Origin: Natrialba magadii ATCC 43099
GTDB lineage: Archaea; Halobacteriota; Halobacteria; Halobacteriales; Natrialbaceae
Assembly: GCF_000025625.1 (NCBI RefSeq)
Contig: NC_013922.1
Span: 2,976,001 to 3,040,000 of the forward strand
Reading direction: 5' to 3'
Length of the DNA: 64,000 nucleotides
Shown here: positions 27,151-34,607 of the stretch, one piece after another
How positions within the stretch are numbered: position 1 is the first letter of the stretch
How the letters are laid out: every line of letters starts with the position of its first letter
The notes under the pieces: model-generated
Told to the model about the DNA's origin: nothing
Databases searched by the model: none
What the model saw: the letters and a program-made list of their open reading frames with translations, nothing else
Program-made: the position numbers and the translations under genes

Positions 27151-27669
27151 ATGGGCAACGTTACTGCAACCCTGCACACGAACCGGGGCGACATCGAGGT
27201 CGAACTCTACGACGAGCGCGCACCAAGCACCGTCGACAATTTCGTCGGGCTCGCGACCGGCGGCAAGACCTGGGAAGACCCTGAGACCGGCGAGGAAGTC
27301 GACGGCGAGCCGCTGTACGACGACGTTGCCTTCCACCGCGTCATCGAGGGCTTCATGATTCAGGGCGGTGACCCAACTGAAACCGGCCGCGGCGGCCCGG
27401 GCTACCAGTTCGACGACGAGTTCCACGAGGAACTGCGCCACGACGACGCCGGCATCCTGAGCATGGCGAACTCCGGCCCGAACACCAACGGCTCGCAGTT
27501 CTTCATCACGCTCGACGCCCAGCCACATCTCGACGACCGCCACTCCGTCTTCGGCAAGGTCACCGACGGCATGGACGTCGTCGAAGAGATCGGCAGCGTC
27601 GACACCGACCGCAACGACAAGCCGCGTGAAGAAGTCGTACTCGAGTCGGTTTCGGTCGACTACGAATAA
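27151..27669 (+). CDS. Cyclophilin-type peptidyl-prolyl cis-trans isomerase, 172 aa
   Basis: Single-domain cyclophilin of the cytoplasmic prokaryotic type. It has the start TATLHTNRGDIEVELYDERAP, the catalytic-region FHRVIEGFMIQGGDP with the conserved Arg, then GPNTNGSQFFITLDAQPHLD and HSVFGKVTDGMDVV. It catalyses proline isomerisation during protein folding. No signal peptide. The start ATG at 27151 fits the family; an upstream in-frame extension from 26992 lacks similarity. Single-gene unit, divergent from the deacylase. Confidence 0.95.
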   Translation: MGNVTATLHTNRGDIEVELYDERAPSTVDNFVGLATGGKTWEDPETGEEVDGEPLYDDVAFHRVIEGFMIQGGDPTETGRGGPGYQFDDEFHEELRHDDAGILSMANSGPNTNGSQFFITLDAQPHLDDRHSVFGKVTDGMDVVEEIGSVDTDRNDKPREEVVLESVSVDYE

Positions 27670-27778
27670 GCAGTGTTGTTCGGGCTGGCACAGTTCGGTC
27701 CAGTCCGGTTTCGTTCAGTTCCACTCTGTATCGAGTGACAACGCTATTTGCGGGCGGTGAACTGGGACAGTCCTGCAG

Positions 27779-28018
27779 TCATCCGGAGTTGGACTCGAGT
27801 TCAGAAACGGGAGTGAGGTCGAGTTCAAAATCCGGCTCGAAGAGCTCCTCGATGTGACACTCGAAGAAGGCGGCCAGTTTGAACGCGAGTTCCAGCGACG
27901 GATCGTAGCGTTCGCGCTCGATTGCGTTGATCGTCTGGCGTGTCACGTCGACGGCCTCGGCGAGGTCGCCCTGACTCAGTCCCGCTTCTTCCCGCCGTTC
28001 GGTGAGTTGGTTTTCCAT
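27779..28018 (-). CDS. XRE-family HTH transcriptional regulator, 79 aa
   Basis: A compact Cro/C1-type regulator. The HTH spans about residues 3-57, with LTERREEAGLSQGDLAEAV and the recognition helix VTRQTINAIERERYDPS, then LAFKLAAFFECHIEELF. The same type (YozG/PrgR-like, with the QTINAIE helix) is often paired with a small membrane protein. Here the partner is the DUF2178 gene immediately upstream on the same strand, 10 bp apart. The ATG at 28018 is chosen because an upstream extension overlaps the partner gene. It probably binds the palindromic operator at 28462-28484 and represses its own operon. Confidence 0.9.
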   Translation of the reverse strand: MENQLTERREEAGLSQGDLAEAVDVTRQTINAIERERYDPSLELAFKLAAFFECHIEELFEPDFELDLTPVSELESNSG

Positions 28019-28028
28019 GCTGGAGCAA

Positions 28029-28460
28029 TCAGGAGCGACGACTGACGATCGTATAACAGACACCGTAGAAGAGCCCAAAGGCTGAGAACAGGTAGATCCC
28101 GCCCCAGACTGTCGGCGAGATCGTGATGTAGTTGCCCGCGTTCAGGACGTAGAGCGCTGGAATGATCCCGACTCCGACCATGAACGCGATGCCGATCATC
28201 ATCCCGCTCGCGCGGTTGTGAAGGCGCTCGTCGCGCTCGTCGACGAGTTTCGTGTCGCTGACGTATGGAACCGCCACTGCGACGATCATCGCCGCCCACA
28301 CCGTCACGAGATACGTGGCGGTTCCAACAAGCTGCTCGCCAAGGAGGATGCCAGCGAGAAGGCCGAGGCAACCAATCCCAACGAGTCCCCAGACTGATCG
28401 TTCGTACGTTTGCCTCCCGATTCCGAATACCGTGTTCACCTGCTGTCTGGTGTCGGACAT
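28029..28460 (-). CDS. DUF2178-family four-TM membrane protein, 143 aa
   Basis: Four predicted membrane helices, two in the first half (about residues 25-42 and 46-65) and two in the second (about 88-106 and 115-138). Between them is a conserved polar loop, VSDTKLVDERDERLHNRASGMM, whose DERDxxxHNRA pattern is typical of DUF2178 proteins paired with XRE regulators. The function of the family is unknown; the loop may sense a signal and sequester the regulator. It is the first gene of a two-gene operon, and the operator palindrome lies 2 bp upstream of the start codon. Confidence 0.85.
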   Translation of the reverse strand: MSDTRQQVNTVFGIGRQTYERSVWGLVGIGCLGLLAGILLGEQLVGTATYLVTVWAAMIVAVAVPYVSDTKLVDERDERLHNRASGMMIGIAFMVGVGIIPALYVLNAGNYITISPTVWGGIYLFSAFGLFYGVCYTIVSRRS

Positions 28461-28461
28461 G

Positions 28462-28484
28462 CTTTACAGTAAAGCGTACTTTAC
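28462..28484. promoter_or_regulatory. Triple CTTTAC/GTAAAG palindromic operator
   Basis: Three half-sites occur in a row: CTTTAC (28462-28467), A, GTAAAG (28469-28474), CGTA, CTTTAC (28479-28484). The first pair is a perfect palindrome with a 1-nt centre and the second pair a perfect palindrome with a 4-nt spacer. It lies 2 bp upstream of the DUF2178 start and about 40 bp upstream of the divergent SDR start at 28522, so it overlaps the core promoter of the former. It is a strong candidate site for the XRE regulator. Confidence 0.75.
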
Positions 28485-28521
28485 ACCAGTGCTTAAAGCT
28501 ACCGTTGGTTGTTCGACGCGT

Positions 28522-29502
28522 ATGGGCTGGACAACTGACGACATCCCCGACCAACAGGGCCGGACAACCGTCGTTACGGGCGCGAACAGCGGTATCGGAC
28601 GCGAGACCACCTGCGAACTCGCGCGCAACGGTGCGACCGTGATCATGGCATGTCGGAGCCTCGACCGCGGCGAGAAGGCCGCCGTCGACATCTGTCGGGA
28701 GGTTCCGGACGCAGACCTCCGCGTCAAACAGTGTGACCTTGCCAGCCTCGAGTCAGTCCGGGAGTTCGCGGCGCGTGTTGACGATCCGATCGACGTCGTG
28801 ATCAACAACGCCGGGACAATGGCAATCCCGCGCTCAGAGACGGCGGACGGTTTCGAAACGCAGTTCGGCGTCAACCACCTCGGTCACTTCGCACTCACCG
28901 GATTGCTGCTTGATCGGTTACAGACCGCCGCCGACGAGAGCGGGGACGACGCTCGTATCGTCACCGTCTCGAGTGGTATGCACGAACGCGGCGATATCGA
29001 CTTCGACGACCTCCATCACGAGTCGTCGTACGACCCCTGGGATGCCTATGCGCAGTCGAAACTCGCGAACGTACTCTTTGCGTACGAACTCGAGCGGCGG
29101 TTGCTCACCGCGGATGCGAACGCAAAGAGTATTGCTGTCCATCCAGGCTACGCGGCGACCAAGCTCCAGTTTCGTGGTCCCGAAGAAACGGGCGCGCGGG
29201 GGAGAAAAGCAGTGCGGTGGCTGCTCAACACTCTTCTTGCGCAGTCGTCTAAACGCGGGGCGCTTCCGACGTTGTACGCTGCAACTGTCCCAGACGCCAA
29301 GGGTGGGGCGTACTACGGTCCCGGTGGACTCGCAAATATGCGCGGCACACCGGAGCGACAGGCTTCCGCAGGTCGGTCGTACGACGAGGAGACAGCCCGC
29401 CGTCTCTGGAAGGTTTCGCGCGAATTGACCGGCGTCACGTACGACCTGCCACAGCCAGACTCTGAGTCGTCGACACCGGCTGGCAGCTCACCGCAATCGT
29501 AA
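28522..29502 (+). CDS. SDR-family oxidoreductase (retinol dehydrogenase/WWOX-like), 326 aa
   Basis: An extended-length classical SDR. It has TGANSGIGRETTCELARNG cofactor binding and the MACRSLDRGEKA basic patch favouring NADP(H). NNAGTMAIP and FGVNHLGHFALTGLL follow, then the catalytic Ser in VTVSSGMHERG and the Tyr/Lys in YAQSKLANVLFAYELERR. HPGYAATKLQ and a C-terminal YYGPGGLANMRGTP region match the retinol dehydrogenase/protochlorophyllide-reductase-like subgroup. The substrate is unknown. The ATG at 28522 is preceded by an AT-rich CTTAAAG at about -27. Divergent from the DUF2178/XRE operon. Confidence 0.9.
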   Translation: MGWTTDDIPDQQGRTTVVTGANSGIGRETTCELARNGATVIMACRSLDRGEKAAVDICREVPDADLRVKQCDLASLESVREFAARVDDPIDVVINNAGTMAIPRSETADGFETQFGVNHLGHFALTGLLLDRLQTAADESGDDARIVTVSSGMHERGDIDFDDLHHESSYDPWDAYAQSKLANVLFAYELERRLLTADANAKSIAVHPGYAATKLQFRGPEETGARGRKAVRWLLNTLLAQSSKRGALPTLYAATVPDAKGGAYYGPGGLANMRGTPERQASAGRSYDEETARRLWKVSRELTGVTYDLPQPDSESSTPAGSSPQS

Positions 29503-29534
29503 CGCGAAAGGCGACGTAGCCGAACAGCCATATA

Positions 29535-29882
29535 ATGACTGACGACGGCGACGACGGCATCCAGCGCGCGAGCGACGTCGGCTCAGCCGACGCGCCGCCG
29601 ATCGAGGAGAAGCCTTACAAGATCATTTTCGAGGCGAACAAGTGCTTCGGGGCCGGGAAGTGCGCCGAAGTCAGTGACAACTGGGAGATGTCGATTGCGT
29701 CCGGGATCGCCAAACCGAACGAGTACTTCATCGACGAGGAAGAGCTGGACCACAACGTCCGTGCGGCGGAGGTCTGCCCAGCGAAGAAAGATGACGGCTG
29801 CATCCACGTCATCGATCGCCGAACTGACAAGGAAATCGCGCCGGACCCACACGGTGATGGGACGCTGAGCGTCGACTGGTAG
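29535..29882 (+). CDS. Ferredoxin-like single-cluster Fe-S protein, 115 aa
   Basis: Acidic protein with a cysteine pattern fitting one Fe-S cluster: CFGAGKC near residue 37, and later VCPAKKDDGC near residue 82. Flanking segments such as IIFEANKC and NEYFIDEEEL resemble archaeal single-[3Fe-4S]/[4Fe-4S] ferredoxins, with an extra Lys/Asp-rich loop before the final Cys. It probably donates electrons to a nearby redox enzyme. It starts 33 bp downstream of the SDR gene on the same strand, so the two may be cotranscribed. The C-terminal tail is halophilic-acidic. Confidence 0.82.
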   Translation: MTDDGDDGIQRASDVGSADAPPIEEKPYKIIFEANKCFGAGKCAEVSDNWEMSIASGIAKPNEYFIDEEELDHNVRAAEVCPAKKDDGCIHVIDRRTDKEIAPDPHGDGTLSVDW

Positions 29883-30040
29883 ACTGGGATACTGGTAGGC
29901 CGGTAGGCCGGGAGACTGGTTGCACCAGTTGCACCGGTTACGTTCACTGCGGGTGACTCCAGTGATTCCAGTGATGTTTCTGAGAGACGAACACCGAAAC
30001 GCACATTTTAGCGGGGCGGATATCCACGAGTGCCTTTTGT

Positions 30041-30124
30041 GCGAGGGTAGCCAAGCAGGCCAACGGCGGTGGGCTTAAGACCCGCTCCCGTAGGGGTCCG
30101 AGGGTTCAAATCCCTTCCCTCGCA
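30041..30124 (+). tRNA. tRNA-Leu (anticodon UAA)
   Basis: Class II tRNA of 84 nt. The acceptor stem GCGAGGG pairs with CCCTCGC (30117-30123), discriminator A. The D arm contains AGCCAAGCAGGCCAA. The anticodon loop CTTAAGA (30074-30080) gives anticodon TAA at 30076-30078. A long variable arm follows, then GGTTCAAATCC as T-arm. CCA is not encoded. A TTTTA element near 30006 could be its promoter. Confidence 0.95.
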
Positions 30125-30453
30125 TGTTACCGCGAACATCCGTGAGCGGTGACTGCGAGATGACGGGATGTGAACGACGGAACGAGGGAGCGAAGCGACC
30201 GAAGTTCAGGTGGTTCAAATCCCTTCCCTCGCGGCGTGTTACTCCAACCGGTATTTGTCACCTGTTCGCTATAGCAACAACTGCAACTGCTTACACACGG
30301 ACCGTACAGCAGTCACACGACCAGGTGCTCATCGACTTGCAGGGGCTACTATAGTTCAGTCCGTCAGCTCTCGTTCCACACGCTCCCCAAACAGCGTCTG
30401 TTTGCATCGCCGGTAAAAGCTTCACGAGGGTGGCCGCGATAGAACGTCCGGCT
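30125..30453. other. Intergenic region downstream of tRNA-Leu
   Basis: Apart from the duplicated tRNA 3' end (30212-30232), no gene is supported up to the membrane protein at 30454. The block GAGGGAGCGAAGCGACCGA (30184-30202) also echoes part of the tRNA acceptor region. The rest is unremarkable. Confidence 0.55.
30212..30232 (+). repeat. Duplicate of tRNA-Leu 3' end, att-like scar
   Basis: The 21-nt GGTTCAAATCCCTTCCCTC plus GC at 30212-30232 is identical to the last 21 nt of the tRNA (30103-30123), 109 bp away in direct orientation. Such duplications mark tRNA-targeted integration or excision sites (attL/attR). No integrase gene is near, so this would be a remnant. Confidence 0.7.
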
Positions 30454-31437
30454 ATGTCCGACGACGCGAACGAGCGAGGCCGCAACGTCTTTCACTGGAC
30501 TGTCATCGAAGGAAACCGGTTCGCGGTCGCGGGCGTACTCCTCGGCGGGATTTTCGTCCTCCTCTGTGCACTCCTCGCCGTGAATCTCTTTCCCAGTGAG
30601 CCCGGCGAACCGCTGTACTTGCTGTTCAGCGCATTTCTCGGTGGCAACCTCACACTGATCACAGTCGTCATCGCGATCAACCAACTCGTCTTCTCGCGGG
30701 AACTCGGATCACCTGGTGACTTAGAACAGCGGACACGGAACGCTGTCGAGTACAGGAACGAAGTCCAGTCGGTGATGGACCGCGAGGTGAGTCCGGTGAT
30801 GCCCGGCTCGTTCTTGCTCGTCCTCCACGAGAACCTGGGGAACCGGGCGCAGCAATTACGCGAGACGAACACGGGCGGAGAGTCGGACACCCTCTCGGCC
30901 GAACTCGACGAACTCATCCGCGCGCTTCGGGAGGACGTTCGCCGGGTGACGCAAGCGCTCGACACACCCGCAGCCGACGAGCAAATCTTCGGTGCAATTG
31001 CGGCGACGCTCGGGACGACGCAGGCCGAACAACTGTACGAACTCACACGGATCGAAACCGAGTACGCAGAACAACTGTCTGAGGAGCAGCGAGAGCTCTT
31101 CGAGTCGATCCGTGAACATCTGCTCCACATCGACGTGGCACGGAAGTACTTTCGAACCGTCTACATCACGAAGGAGCTCTCGTTCCTCTCGCGGACGCTG
31201 CTATTCGTCGGCCTCCCAGCGCAGTTTCTCACCGCCGCGACGCTCGCAGTGTACGACCTCGCGGCGATCGAAGCGCTGCCGGCGGCCGCCATCGTCGGTG
31301 CAACGCTCGTCGCCATGATCGCCTGTTTCGCACCGCTCGCGATCCTCGCCTCGTTCGTTCTGCGTCTCTCGTGGGTCGCACAACGAAACGCGACTGTCAT
31401 GCCGTTTGCGGCCTCGGAGAAGGATTACACGCTCTAG
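30454..31437 (+). CDS. Uncharacterised four-TM membrane protein with coiled central domain, 327 aa
   Basis: No named family is recognised. Two N-terminal hydrophobic helices (about residues 25-48 and 58-85) are followed by a long acidic, helical cytoplasmic-like region (about 90-225) rich in Glu/Arg, with REDVRRVTQALD and LFESIREHLLHIDVARKYF. Two C-terminal helices follow (about 243-265 and 270-295). The pattern is conserved in haloarchaeal membrane proteins of unknown role. The start ATG at 30454 (MSDDANERG) is chosen over 30430. It stands alone between the tRNA and a convergent aldehyde dehydrogenase. Confidence 0.75.
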   Translation: MSDDANERGRNVFHWTVIEGNRFAVAGVLLGGIFVLLCALLAVNLFPSEPGEPLYLLFSAFLGGNLTLITVVIAINQLVFSRELGSPGDLEQRTRNAVEYRNEVQSVMDREVSPVMPGSFLLVLHENLGNRAQQLRETNTGGESDTLSAELDELIRALREDVRRVTQALDTPAADEQIFGAIAATLGTTQAEQLYELTRIETEYAEQLSEEQRELFESIREHLLHIDVARKYFRTVYITKELSFLSRTLLFVGLPAQFLTAATLAVYDLAAIEALPAAAIVGATLVAMIACFAPLAILASFVLRLSWVAQRNATVMPFAASEKDYTL

Positions 31438-31485
31438 CAGAAGTTGCAGGGTGACCCGCCAGGCCGCCGGGATAGACCCAACAAG

Positions 31486-32979
31486 TCAGAACGGATACTC
31501 CCGCGGCTCACGCTGCACCGAAATCCACTTCGTCGTCGTTACCTCCTCGAGTATCGACTCGCCGTTGTACCGTCCCAACCCGGACTGCTTCATCCCGCCG
31601 AACGGAACGTGAGGTTCGTCGTTGACCGGCTGGTCGTTGATGTGGATCATCCCCGTCTCGATCCCGTCTGCAATCCGGCGCGCCTGGGCGAGATCCTGGC
31701 TGTGCACCGAACCCGAAAGCCCGTGAATCGTGTCGTTCGCCAGTTCGATCGCCTCCTCGGTACTCGAGTACGGGATCACTGGCGCGACGGGGCCGAAGTG
31801 CTCGTTGCAGGCGGCGGGCATGTCGTTGTTGGCGTCCGAGAGCACCGTTGGTTCGACGACGAGGCCGTCGTGGTCGCCGCCGGCTTCGACTGTGGCACCC
31901 TCCGCGACGGTGTCCTCGACGTACTCGACGATCTGGTCGCGCTGGCTCTCGTCGATGATTGGACCGATGATCGTCTCCTCGTCGGTCGGGTCGCCGGTCG
32001 GCAGGCTCGCGGCGCGCTCGGCCAACTGGTCGACGTACTCGTCGTAGACCTCCTCGTGGACGAGGTGGCGGTTGGCCGAGATGCAGATCTGGCCCTGGTG
32101 GAGGAACGAGCCGAAGGCACCGGCGTCGGCGGCCTGTTCGACGTCTGCCCGGTCAGTGACGACGTGAACGTTGTTCCCGCCGAGTTCGAGCGCCGGCAGC
32201 GCGCAGTTGCCCGCGGCCTGCTCGGCGACGGAGAGGCCGACCGGCGTCGAACCGGTGAACGCGACCACGCGCGGGATATCGTGGCCAGCAATTTCGTCGC
32301 CGATTTCGGAGCCGGAACCGGGAACGACACTAATCAGTCCTTCCGGCGCGCCCGCTTCTTCGAAGATGCGGGCCAGCAAGAGACCACCCGTGATCGGCGT
32401 GTTGGAGGCTGGCTTGAGCACCACCCCGTTGCCCGCCGCAATTGCCGGCGCAACCGCCCGCATCGAGAGATGTAGCGGGAAGTTCCACGGTGAGATCACG
32501 CCGACGACGCCGACCGGGACGCGCTCGACGGTGTTTTGCTTGCCCGGGACGATCGATTCCGCCTGCTGGCCGTCCATTCGGAACGGAAAGCTCGCCGCCT
32601 GCTGCATCATTCCCGTCGCCGTCTGTATCTCGGCGACTCCCTTGACCCGCGCGCTCCCTGCCTCGAGTGCGAGCAACTCGAGTACCGCCTCGCGATTGTC
32701 GCGGACGAACTCGAGTGCGGCGGTGACGACCTGGGCGCGGTCCTGCGGTGGCTGGTCGGCCCACTGTTCCTGTGTCGCTGCAGCGGCTTCGTAGGCTTGA
32801 TCCACGTCGTCTGGCGTGCCGGTGGGGACCGTCGTGAGTTCCTCTCGTGTGAATGGGTTCTCGACGGAAATCGAGTCTCGGTCACCCTGTTCGGTCCACT
32901 CGCCGGTGAGATACAGCGCGTTCCAGCCGTCAGTCTCTGCATCGGTTCCGGCGTCGGGAGAAAGGGGAAGTTCCGTCAT
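31486..32979 (-). CDS. NAD(P)-dependent aldehyde dehydrogenase, 497 aa
   Basis: Full-length aldehyde dehydrogenase. It has the cofactor-binding PWNFPLHLSMR segment, KPASNTPITGG, FTGSTPVG, the general-base Glu in LELGGNN and the nucleophilic Cys in GQICIS. NDTIHGLSGSVHSQD and HVPFGGMKQSGLGRYNG follow near the C-terminus. It resembles benzaldehyde/salicylaldehyde-type or general ALDHs, oxidising an aldehyde to its acid. Haloarchaeal members include glyceraldehyde and succinate-semialdehyde types, so the substrate is uncertain. Single-gene unit, convergent with the membrane protein. Confidence 0.93.
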   Translation of the reverse strand: MTELPLSPDAGTDAETDGWNALYLTGEWTEQGDRDSISVENPFTREELTTVPTGTPDDVDQAYEAAAATQEQWADQPPQDRAQVVTAALEFVRDNREAVLELLALEAGSARVKGVAEIQTATGMMQQAASFPFRMDGQQAESIVPGKQNTVERVPVGVVGVISPWNFPLHLSMRAVAPAIAAGNGVVLKPASNTPITGGLLLARIFEEAGAPEGLISVVPGSGSEIGDEIAGHDIPRVVAFTGSTPVGLSVAEQAAGNCALPALELGGNNVHVVTDRADVEQAADAGAFGSFLHQGQICISANRHLVHEEVYDEYVDQLAERAASLPTGDPTDEETIIGPIIDESQRDQIVEYVEDTVAEGATVEAGGDHDGLVVEPTVLSDANNDMPAACNEHFGPVAPVIPYSSTEEAIELANDTIHGLSGSVHSQDLAQARRIADGIETGMIHINDQPVNDEPHVPFGGMKQSGLGRYNGESILEEVTTTKWISVQREPREYPF

Positions 32980-33093
32980 GGCCCGGCCTACCTGACTAGC
33001 GACGAAAAACGACTGACCGGCAGTCGCAACCTGGAAAGGGCGGTGAACAGAGACGGTTGCGGGGGAGAGCGTGCAGGCGGGAGCAGCGTCCGG

Positions 33094-33528
33094 CTACTCG
33101 AGTTGGGCGTTCGGAAGCAGCCACGCGAGCGGGACGTAGAGGCCGGCACCGGCGAGGAGTGCGATAGCGAGTCCGAGGAATGGATCGAGCTCGACGAACT
33201 GCGTGGTAAACAGGACGATGCCGGCGGGCGGGAGTGCCATGCCGGCGGCGAGTCGGTGGAACGAGCGGAACGGCCCGCCGCCGTTCTCAGGAACCATGTT
33301 CTCGAGGCCACCGTGTGGCTCCGCCCACATGAACAGCGGGAGGAACAGGAAGATACCGCCGCCGACGAAGGCGCCAGCGAGCGCACCGAGTGCAGGGTCC
33401 TCGAACGTGAAGTGGCCGATGACGGCGAAGACACCGATGTCGACGAGCCCCACTGCCGCACCGATTCGCTCGGGTGTGACGGGACCATCCTCGAACTGCG
33501 CAGTGTTTGTTTCGTGAACGTCTTCCAT
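33094..33528 (-). CDS. Four-TM membrane protein, 144 aa
   Basis: No characterised family. After a short acidic N-terminus (MEDVHETNTAQ), four hydrophobic segments can be read (about residues 21-40, 45-65, 90-110 and 118-138), with a MWAEPHGG loop and an EPHGGLENM-type polar turn between the second and third. The start at 33528 is preferred over 33570. It lies between the convergent-side aldehyde dehydrogenase and nadC on the same strand. Its role is unknown. Confidence 0.7.
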   Translation of the reverse strand: MEDVHETNTAQFEDGPVTPERIGAAVGLVDIGVFAVIGHFTFEDPALGALAGAFVGGGIFLFLPLFMWAEPHGGLENMVPENGGGPFRSFHRLAAGMALPPAGIVLFTTQFVELDPFLGLAIALLAGAGLYVPLAWLLPNAQLE

Positions 33529-33666
33529 GAGCAGTAGACAGGTCCTTACACCATCATTTTTTCGTTTCATCGAGAGACGGAGGATTCCAACGGCAGGGCG
33601 TCGACTGGAGGGACCGACAGCAACGGACGTCGAGTTACAAACGGCGACTTGTAACGAGTGGGTCGA

Positions 33667-34569
33667 TCACTCCCCCGTCCGGAACGACAGGTCCAGCGAC
33701 GGTGCGGAGTGAGTCAGTGATCCCATCGAAATCACGTCTACGCCTGTGGCCGCGTAGTCGGCGACGGACTCGAGTGTGATCCCGCCGCTGGCTTCGGCTA
33801 GCACGCCCTCGTACTCTGCGAGCAGCGAGACGGCGTCGCGGGTCTGTGCCGGCGTCATATTGTCGAGCAGGACGATATCCGCACCCGCCGCCGCTGCTCG
33901 CGGTGCGTCCTCGACTGTTTCCACTTCGACGTCGAGTTTCGTCGCGAACGACGCGCGATTTCGGAAGTGCTCGATTGCGCCCTCGAGACCCATCTCCGCG
34001 ATATGGTTGTCCTTTACCATGATCATGTGCGAGAGGTCGAGCCGGTGGGTGTCGCCGCCGCCGGCGACGACGGCGCGCTTCTCGAGTCCGCGCAGGCCGG
34101 GCGTCGTCTTTCGGGTTGCAGCGATTCGCACGTCGGTAGAACTGGGTCTGGAGCCGGAATCGGAGTCGGATTTGGATTCGGTTCCCTGCTCGCGGTCTGC
34201 GGCCGCTTGCGTCTGCGGGGCGCGTTGTGCCTCGCGCGCCTCGTCGACGACTCGACGCGTCCGCGTCGCGATGCCCGAGGCGTGGCCCGCGAGGTTGACC
34301 GCGACGCGCTCTCCGCGGAGGACATCGCGGGCGCTCCCCTCGACGGCGAGCAGTTCGTCGCCCGCCTCGATTCGCGCGCCCGACTCGAGTTGGGCCGTCA
34401 CTGTCACGCCGAGGTACTCGAAGACGGCGGCTGCAGCCTCGAGGCCGGCGGCGACGCCGTCCGCTTTGGCGACGAGTCGGCCGGTCGTCTCGCCGGGCAC
34501 CTGATTCGTCACGTCGTGGTGGCCGACGTCTTCGCGGAGCCAGCGGTCGATCTGTTGGTCGGTGATCAT
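33667..34569 (-). CDS. nadC: Nicotinate-nucleotide pyrophosphorylase (carboxylating), NadC, 300 aa
   Basis: Quinolinate phosphoribosyltransferase: converts quinolinate and PRPP to nicotinate mononucleotide, CO2 and PPi. Recognisable regions are the N-terminal DVGHHDVTNQ, the RVAVNLAGHASGIATRTRRVV helix, ATRKTTPGLRGLEKRAVVAGGG, SHMIMVKDNHI, and the C-terminal LLDNMTP and EASGGITLE plus ISMGSLTHSA. A Glu/Ser/Asp-rich insert (about residues 120-145) between the RRV helix and the ATRKT motif is longer than usual. It is the third gene of the nadABC operon, 38 bp after nadB. Confidence 0.95.
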   Translation of the reverse strand: MITDQQIDRWLREDVGHHDVTNQVPGETTGRLVAKADGVAAGLEAAAAVFEYLGVTVTAQLESGARIEAGDELLAVEGSARDVLRGERVAVNLAGHASGIATRTRRVVDEAREAQRAPQTQAAADREQGTESKSDSDSGSRPSSTDVRIAATRKTTPGLRGLEKRAVVAGGGDTHRLDLSHMIMVKDNHIAEMGLEGAIEHFRNRASFATKLDVEVETVEDAPRAAAAGADIVLLDNMTPAQTRDAVSLLAEYEGVLAEASGGITLESVADYAATGVDVISMGSLTHSAPSLDLSFRTGE

Positions 34570-34607
34570 GGTAGGTGATGGGTGTGGTGATCAGTGATCA
34601 TCGGTCG

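Noticed and set aside
29884-29945. Repeated GGTAGGCCGG/GGTTGCACC words after the ferredoxin as a terminator
   Set aside because: Short imperfect repeats only; no stable stem plus U-tract can be shown.
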